Shown here: positions 5,780 to 9,487 of the stretch, in pieces
Position numbering within the stretch: position 1 is the stretch's first letter
How the letters are laid out: each line of letters begins with the position of its first letter
NCBI GenBank assembly: GCA_043778205.1
Contig: JAYWGO010000196.1
Coordinates: forward strand, 1 to 9,487
From: JAAFIP01 sp043778205
GTDB taxonomy: Bacteria; Pseudomonadota; Gammaproteobacteria; Burkholderiales; Burkholderiaceae_C
Length of the DNA stretch: 9,487 bases
Direction: 5' to 3'
The notes under the pieces: model-generated
Database searches by the model: none
The model's input: the letters and a program-made list of their open reading frames with translations, nothing else
What the model was told of the DNA's origin: nothing
Position numbers and translations under genes: made by a program

Positions 5780-6859
5780 ATGAACAAAAGCCTGACCGCC
5801 ATTTCCTCACTGCTGCTGTGTGCTGGTGCACAGGGGCAAACCGACCCTGGTGCCTGCGCTAGCCTTGCCGACAGCGCCGCGCGACTGGCTTGCTACGACA
5901 ACTGGGCATTGCGCAGCGGCAAAATGCCCCCCGCGCCCAATCCCGAAGCCCCCGCCGCAGTGCAAACCGCTGACCAGCGCGCGGCCACCCAGCCCAGCGA
6001 GATCACCCGTTTTTGGGACCTAGAGCACGCCAGCGCACGCGGCGCGCTAGAGATTCGGGGCTACCGGCCCATCAGCCTGGCCGTGGTGGGTGCCAACAGC
6101 GTGAACACCCAGCCCAGCTCGCCCACCAACGGCGCGGCTGCCGTAGCCACAGCCTATGGCAGCAACGAGCTGAAAATTAACCTCAGCGTGCGCACCAAAA
6201 TTGCCTCAGGCCTGCTGCGCAGCGGCAACCACCCACTGCGTGACTCGCTGTGGTTTGGCTACACCCAGCAAAGCTACTGGCAACTGTTTAACCCCGCCCT
6301 ATCGCGCCCTTTTCGCGCCACCGACCACGAACCCGAGCTGGTCTATGTTTACCCGCACACCATTGCCCTGCCCGCAGGCTGGACCTACCGGCTCAGCGGC
6401 ATCGGCTTGGTGCACCAGTCCAACGGCCAAAGCCTGCCCCTGTCGCGCAGCTGGAACCGCGCCTACCTAATGGCCGCCGCCGACAAAATAGCCCTAAGCG
6501 GTGACCGCTTTACCCTGCAAGTGCGCGGCTGGCAGCGCATAGACAAACGCACGGACGACGACAACCCCGACATCAGCAACAGCCTAGGCCGCGCCGAGCT
6601 GGCAGGCACATGGAGCTTTGACACCGGCGCTGGCAGCAGCAACGAGAAAACCACCCACACCCTAGGCTTTACCCTGCGCCACTCGCTGCGCAGCACTGCA
6701 CGCGGCTCTGTCAAGCTAGAGTACCTGCGCAGCCTGGGCAGCACCAACAGCGGCCTGCGCTTTCACACCCAGCTGTTTAGCGGCTACGGCGACAACCTGA
6801 TCGACTACAACCGCGCACGCACCGTGCTCAGCGTGGGCTTGAGCTTGGTAGACTGGTAA
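5780..6859 (+). CDS. pldA: Outer-membrane phospholipase A (PldA)
   Basis: A 12-stranded outer-membrane barrel enzyme that hydrolyses acyl chains of misplaced phospholipids in the outer leaflet, with calcium-dependent dimerisation. The catalytic cluster is plain: His212 and Ser214 in VHQSNGQ, and Asn226 in SRSWNRAYL, with the same 14-residue His-to-Asn spacing as E. coli PldA (His142, Ser144, Asn156). Other family stretches are RTDDDNPDISN and the C-terminal FSGYGDNLIDYNRAR, ending in an aromatic residue (SLVDW) as barrel proteins do. ATG 5780 is preferred; a GTG at 5768 would add four residues. It gives signal peptide MNKSLTAISSLLLCAGAQG. The mature N-terminus has a CASLADSAARLACYDN motif with two Cys, then a Pro/Ala-rich spacer before the barrel, longer than in E. 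coli. Length is 359 residues. No strong promoter or terminator is visible around it. Confidence 0.93.
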   Translation: MNKSLTAISSLLLCAGAQGQTDPGACASLADSAARLACYDNWALRSGKMPPAPNPEAPAAVQTADQRAATQPSEITRFWDLEHASARGALEIRGYRPISLAVVGANSVNTQPSSPTNGAAAVATAYGSNELKINLSVRTKIASGLLRSGNHPLRDSLWFGYTQQSYWQLFNPALSRPFRATDHEPELVYVYPHTIALPAGWTYRLSGIGLVHQSNGQSLPLSRSWNRAYLMAAADKIALSGDRFTLQVRGWQRIDKRTDDDNPDISNSLGRAELAGTWSFDTGAGSSNEKTTHTLGFTLRHSLRSTARGSVKLEYLRSLGSTNSGLRFHTQLFSGYGDNLIDYNRARTVLSVGLSLVDW

Positions 6860-6876
6860 TTTGCAGTTACCCATAT

Positions 6877-6945
6877 ACTATAAAAATAGTAGCTGCTTGT
6901 GCAGCATTTACTTGGGTCGTAGGGTTAAAACGCATTAGAAATAAA
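6877..6945. repeat. Interspersed repeat, copy B
   Basis: The second copy of the family begins with a small palindrome (ACTAT, AAAA, ATAGT; 6877-6890). It continues through AGCTGCTTGTGCAGCATTT, CTTGGGTCGTAGGG and TTAAAACGCATTAG. It lies just after pldA. The minus strand is open in the same frame as copies A and C (TTQVNAAQAATIFIV). Confidence 0.72.
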
Positions 6946-6994
6946 AAATTGCTTGGCCGGGCAAAGTGCAGGCAGATTTACCGCTGGGCCAAGC
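6943..6994 (-). terminator. Possible long-loop terminator
   Basis: On the minus strand, perfect 8-bp arms GCTTGGCC (6994-6987) and GGCCAAGC (6958-6951), separated by 28 nt, are followed at once by AATTTTTT. The shape suits a rho-independent terminator for the decayed minus-strand fragment upstream of it. The loop is long and the function uncertain. Confidence 0.35.
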
Positions 6995-7063
6995 TGTTAC
7001 GCCAGTATTGCGGCCTGCGGTGGGTATTTGCAAAAGCGATAATGCCAATCGCATCGGCTCGCA

Positions 7064-7138
7064 CCGCACAGATAAAAACAGCTGCTCGTCGGCGCGCAAC
7101 TTGCGCGCAGAGTCAAGAATTTCGGCGGTGGTCACACT
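7064..7138 (-). pseudogene. Fragment resembling the N-terminus of an addiction-module antitoxin
   Basis: The minus strand from a GTG at 7138 reads (M)TTAEILDSARKL, then RADEQLFLSVR. This resembles the start of the 'putative addiction module component' antitoxins of about 70-90 residues, which typically begin MTTxEILxxAxxLPxDE. After SVR the family likeness stops: the frame continues as an unrelated Cys/Pro-containing tail to 6935. No toxin gene lies next to it. A decayed or frameshifted remnant is the simplest reading, but the match is short and made from memory of the family. Confidence 0.3.
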
Positions 7139-7407
7139 CTGGTGCCATGTAAATAGCAATAACTAAATTTTGCCATCAACCTAACTTTCACGCTAATGCG
7201 GCTTGCAGGGACTGCCAGCACTGCAAAGGGCTGCCAACGCTTGGTGTTGCACTTGAACTTAGCCTGGTCAGCCACGGCCATTTTTAGCAAGGAACTCCGG
7301 CCGATGGACGCAAGGGACGGGCTGTGGGAGCTGAGATTGTCAGTTAGCATCTTTGAACGCATAGAACTTGCCAAAATGACGGTAAACGTCTAATGAACCA
7401 CCGTGGA

Positions 7408-7686
7408 TTATTTCTTCCAGCCTTTGCCCAGCACCCACTGCACTGTGCCGCTGGCCAGCACCATGGCCAGGTAGGTGGCCATTTTGGCGTCGCGGCCAAA
7501 GAACCACAGGCCGGTGCCCAGCACGGTAGCGCACACTATAAAATTAATAGCTATCTGTGCAGCATTTCCTTTGGCCATAGGGCGATTTAGCTTAAAAATA
7601 CGGGAAACCAGCACCACCAGCACGGCCACAAAGGCTGCGGGGGCCAAGAAGTTCAGCAGATGGTTAACGGCTTGCAGGAAACCCAT
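7408..7686 (-). CDS. Small membrane protein of unknown function containing a repeat-encoded segment
   Basis: A 92-residue protein not assigned to a family. It has three hydrophobic segments: about 10-28 (LLNFLAPAAFVAVLVVLVS), 45-62 (after AAQIAINFIV, running into LGTGLWFFG) and 68-86 (MATYLAMVLASGTVQWVLG), with a basic C-terminus (GKGWKK). Residues about 29-51 are encoded by repeat copy C, so the loop after the first helix and the start of the second come from the repeat. Start ATG 7686 has no clear Shine-Dalgarno. The gene is divergent from hemA, with 72 bp between their starts. The coherent transmembrane pattern argues that the frame is real. Confidence 0.65.
   Translation of the reverse strand: MGFLQAVNHLLNFLAPAAFVAVLVVLVSRIFKLNRPMAKGNAAQIAINFIVCATVLGTGLWFFGRDAKMATYLAMVLASGTVQWVLGKGWKK
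7535..7603. repeat. Interspersed repeat, copy C, inside a coding frame
   Basis: The third copy: ACTATAAAATTAATAGCTAT, then CTGTGCAGCATTTCCTTTGG, CCATAGGGCG and a short extension before CTTAAAAATACG. It lies within the small membrane-protein gene and is translated on the minus strand as MAKGNAAQIAINFIV and flanking residues. It keeps that gene in frame. Confidence 0.72.
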
Positions 7687-7746
7687 GAATCATGCCCATT
7701 AATAAGGTGTTGTGACGCGGTGTAAGTGCAGATAAGCCGCTCATTT

Positions 7747-7752
7747 TATAAT
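7747..7752 (+). promoter_or_regulatory. Candidate -10 element immediately upstream of hemA
   Basis: A perfect TATAAT ends 6 bp before the hemA ATG. No good -35 is found 16-18 bp upstream. If used, it would start transcription at or next to the A of the ATG, giving a leaderless message. It may be chance in a locally AT-rich stretch. Confidence 0.35.
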
Positions 7753-7758
7753 GTGGGG

Positions 7759-9060
7759 ATGTCTGTTTGGGCTCTTGGCATTAACCACACCACCGCGCCG
7801 CTGGACGTGCGCGGTAGATTTGCGTTTGCGCTAGACCAGCTGCCCCCTACTTTGGCCGGCCTGCGGGGCGCGTTAAAAGCCCAAACTGGCGCTGGCGAAC
7901 CCGAGCTTGCCTTGGTTTCTACCTGCAACCGCACCGAGATTTATGGCGCTAGCAACACCGTGCAGTCACACGACGCACTGCAGTGGCTGGCCGCCAGCGG
8001 CGGCCTGAGCGCCCAAGCTTTGCAAGGCCACACCTACAGCCTGTACGAAGACCAAGCCGCCCGCCACGCCTTTCGGGTGGCCAGCGGGCTCGATTCGATG
8101 GTGCTGGGCGAGCCGCAAATACTGGGCCAAATGAAAGATGCCGTACGCGCCGCCGAAGACGCAGGCGCGATGGGCAGCACGCTGCAGCAGCTGTTTCAGC
8201 GCAGCTTTGCGGTGGCCAAAGACGTGCGCACCCACACCGAGATTGGCGCACACAGCATCAGCATGGCCGCAGCCAGCGTGCGGCTGTGCGGCCAGCTGTT
8301 TGAAGACCTGTCCAAAATTAGCGTGCTGTTTGTGGGCGCGGGCGAGATGATCGCGCTGGCCGCCACGCACTTTGCGGCCAAAAACCCCGCCCGCATCGTG
8401 ATTGCCAACCGCACGGTAGAGCGTGGCGAGCTGCTGGCCGCCAAATTTGCCAACGCGCGCACCATGCATTTGGGCGAGCTGCCCAGCCGCCTGCACGAGT
8501 TTGATGCCGTCATCAGCTGCACCGCCAGCACCCTGCCCATCATTGGCCTGGGCGCAGTAGAGCGCGCGGTAAGGGCGCGCAAACACCGCCCCATTTTTAT
8601 GGTGGACCTGGCGGTGCCGCGCGATATTGAGCCCGAGGTGAAAGCACTGGAAGACGTGTACCTGTACACCGTGGACGACCTGGCCAGCGTGGTGCAAACC
8701 GCCCAAGCCAGCCGCCAAGCCGCCGTAGCCCAGGCCGAGGCCATCGTAGACGCAGGCGTAGTCGACTTCATGCACTGGATGGGCCAGCGCAGCCTAGGCG
8801 GCAGCGTACCGTTTATCCAGCAGCTGAACGCGCAAACCGACGAATGGCGCGCACTGGAAATTGCCCGCGCTAAAAAGCTGCTGGCCAAGGGCGAGAACAT
8901 TGACGCGGTGCTAGAAGCCCTAAGCCGCGGCTTGACGCAAAAAATGCTGCACGGCACGTACAGCCAGTTGAATGCGGCTGACGAGGCGCAACGCGAAGAT
9001 GCCAAAGCGGCAGCAAGCCGCCTTTTCTTGCACCAAAATCAAAGCAAAAATGGGCTCTAG
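7759..9060 (+). CDS. hemA: Glutamyl-tRNA reductase
   Basis: First committed step of C5-pathway tetrapyrrole synthesis: it reduces glutamyl-tRNA(Glu) with NADPH to glutamate-1-semialdehyde, which HemL turns into 5-aminolevulinate. ATG 7759 gives the canonical N-terminus MSVWALGINHTTAPLDVRG; an upstream GTG at 7726 would add 11 unfamiliar residues. Domains: catalytic domain with nucleophile Cys56 in STCNRTEIY and the substrate-site motif GLDSMVLGEPQILGQ (110-124); NADPH-binding Rossmann domain starting VLFVGAGEMIALAA with IANRTVERGE; and a C-terminal helical dimerisation domain. Length, 433 residues, is normal. No Shine-Dalgarno lies at proper distance (only GGGG touching the ATG). In related bacteria hemA is usually followed by prfA; here an antitoxin-like gene follows instead. 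Confidence 0.96.
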   Translation: MSVWALGINHTTAPLDVRGRFAFALDQLPPTLAGLRGALKAQTGAGEPELALVSTCNRTEIYGASNTVQSHDALQWLAASGGLSAQALQGHTYSLYEDQAARHAFRVASGLDSMVLGEPQILGQMKDAVRAAEDAGAMGSTLQQLFQRSFAVAKDVRTHTEIGAHSISMAAASVRLCGQLFEDLSKISVLFVGAGEMIALAATHFAAKNPARIVIANRTVERGELLAAKFANARTMHLGELPSRLHEFDAVISCTASTLPIIGLGAVERAVRARKHRPIFMVDLAVPRDIEPEVKALEDVYLYTVDDLASVVQTAQASRQAAVAQAEAIVDAGVVDFMHWMGQRSLGGSVPFIQQLNAQTDEWRALEIARAKKLLAKGENIDAVLEALSRGLTQKMLHGTYSQLNAADEAQREDAKAAASRLFLHQNQSKNGL

Positions 9061-9064
9061 CCCA
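9046..9064 (-). terminator. Small hairpin with T-run on the minus strand at the hemA end
   Basis: Minus strand: TGGGC (9064-9060), loop TAGA, GCCCA (9055-9051), then TTTTT (9050-9046). The 5-bp GC-rich stem plus T5 would act against antisense transcripts entering hemA from the right. It is not oriented to end hemA. The stem is short, so confidence is low. Confidence 0.35.
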
Positions 9065-9091
9065 CGGAAATGCCGCAAGGGCAGTGAAGTT

Positions 9092-9122
9092 TGACGTATA
9101 ATTTATAAAAATATGTACGTCA
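9092..9122. promoter_or_regulatory. Palindromic operator/promoter of the antitoxin-like gene
   Basis: Perfect 7-bp inverted repeats TGACGTA (9092-9098) and TACGTCA (9116-9122) flank an AT-only 17-bp centre, ending 10 bp before the ATG at 9133. TTGACG (9091-9096) is a good -35, and TATGTA (9112-9117) a possible -10 at a short 15-bp spacing. The arms overlap both elements, as expected for autorepression by a ribbon-helix-helix antitoxin. Confidence 0.6.
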
Positions 9123-9132
9123 CACAAATTTT

Positions 9133-9384
9133 ATGAACACCAAGCTCACCTTACGCCTTGATGAGGGCCTGATTGCCAACGCAAAGACTTATGCAGCGCA
9201 AGAAGGGCGGTCTGTGTCCGACCTTGTAGCCGCCTACTTTGCTGCCTTGGGCAAAACCGCACCTGGTTTAACGGGCCCAACCGCTGCACGGCTGTCCAAA
9301 ACTGACCAGCTGGTAGGTGCATTGGCCGGCTTGAAATTAGACGAGCAGGACTACAAAAAGCATTTAGAAGCCAAATACCTATGA
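9133..9384 (+). CDS. DUF6364-type ribbon-helix-helix antitoxin-like protein
   Basis: An 83-residue protein. Its N-terminus MNTKLTLRLDEGLIANAKTYAAQEGRSVSDLVAAY has the short beta strand (TLRL) followed by two helices of ribbon-helix-helix DNA-binding proteins. The rest (TDQLVGALAGLKLDEQDYKKHLEAKYL) matches the usual C-terminal tail of DUF6364 antitoxins, which wraps a PIN-domain toxin. The stop overlaps a downstream ATG (ATGA at 9381), the usual coupling to the toxin, but that frame ends after MTPTIDQA. The gene therefore looks like an orphan antitoxin, or a pair whose toxin was interrupted. A palindromic operator lies directly upstream. No Shine-Dalgarno is visible before the ATG. Confidence 0.8.
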   Translation: MNTKLTLRLDEGLIANAKTYAAQEGRSVSDLVAAYFAALGKTAPGLTGPTAARLSKTDQLVGALAGLKLDEQDYKKHLEAKYL

Positions 9385-9447
9385 CGCCCACTATTGATCA
9401 GGCCTAATAAAGTTTGAACCTTTGCTATCTTTTTTAATCCAACCACC

Positions 9448-9487
9448 ATGGAAAAAGAAAATGCGAGAAAGCAAACTCTGGAGCAAC
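9448..9487 (+). CDS. Start of a gene, possibly an insertion-sequence transposase (3' truncated by window)
   Basis: Only the first 13 codons are in the window: MEKENARKQTLEQ. They resemble, from memory, the N-termini of IS630-like helix-turn-helix transposases that begin M(D/E)KEDARK. No Shine-Dalgarno is clear. Its position right behind the broken toxin frame would fit an element inserted there. Too short to decide. Confidence 0.35.
   Translation, partial: MEKENARKQTLEQ

Larger units (their letters stand above)
6860..7407. other. Gene-poor stretch between pldA and the small membrane-protein gene
   Basis: About 550 bp with no convincing intact gene. It contains repeat copy B, an 8-bp inverted repeat next to a T-run on the minus strand, and a short antitoxin-like fragment. 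Open frames on both strands between 7132 and 7393 (up to 80 codons) look like chance: no domain, signal or ribosome site is recognisable. The mix of fragments suggests a site of past insertions and decay. Confidence 0.6.

Noticed and set aside
5443..5802. 119-codon minus-strand frame spanning the nrsF-pldA gap
   Set aside because: It is a shadow of nrsF extended by repeat copy A, whose minus strand is open. It has no protein features of its own.
7132..7374. 80-codon minus-strand frame in the gap before hemA
   Set aside because: No recognisable domain, membrane pattern or Shine-Dalgarno, so it is treated as chance or decayed DNA.
7966..9005. Two long open frames (269 codons each) on the minus strand
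   Set aside because: They lie entirely inside hemA, which has unambiguous family motifs. Their translations are low-complexity shadows typical of GC-rich coding DNA.
1..9487. CRISPR arrays, tRNA or rRNA genes, riboswitches
   Set aside because: No regularly spaced repeats, cloverleaf-like sequence or recognisable conserved RNA was seen. The three dispersed repeats are far apart and unevenly spaced.

Overview
The window looks like chromosomal DNA of a betaproteobacterium in the Comamonadaceae (Rhodoferax/Polaromonas-like). This rests on the protein flavour of HemA, the PldA-type phospholipase and the UgpC ATPase, and on a short interspersed repeat present three times between and inside genes. 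It is inferred from sequence reading alone.

Layout. (1) 1-1547, + strand: the 3' part of a sugar/glycerol-3-phosphate ABC transporter ATPase (ugpC), followed closely by a small DUF1439 lipoprotein gene. (2) 1531-5639: a complete bufferin-type locus. On the minus strand, read from right to left, are a DoxX membrane protein (4263-3781), a secreted cysteine-rich precursor peptide BufA (3638-3345), and a 582-residue fusion of the DUF692 metal-dependent peptide-modifying enzyme (BufB) with its DUF2063 partner (BufC) (3279-1531). Divergently, on the plus strand, sit an ECF sigma factor of the SigF type and its six-TM anti-sigma factor NrsF (DUF1109), overlapping by 4 bp. (3) 5640-6859: pldA, outer-membrane phospholipase A. 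(4) 6860-7407: a gene-poor stretch holding one repeat copy and a decayed antitoxin-like fragment. (5) 7408-7686, minus: a small membrane protein with a repeat copy inside its reading frame. (6) 7759-9060: hemA, glutamyl-tRNA reductase. (7) 9061-9487: a ribbon-helix-helix antitoxin-like gene with a palindromic operator, no intact toxin behind it, and the first codons of what may be an insertion-sequence transposase.

The most interesting part is the bufferin locus. Three near-identical promoters can be read directly: GTAACC/GTAACT, exactly 16 bp, then CGTATT/CGTATT/CGAATA. They lie in front of bufA, doxX and sigF. The pattern matches the SigF promoter described in Caulobacter, so the locus appears to be a self-contained, autoregulated metal-stress module. 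NrsF would release SigF, SigF would switch on the precursor, its modifying enzyme, DoxX and its own operon, and the modified peptide would bind metal (probably copper) in the periplasm. An intrinsic terminator between bufA and bufBC probably keeps the peptide in excess over the enzyme. The enzyme and its partner protein, usually two genes, are one polypeptide here.
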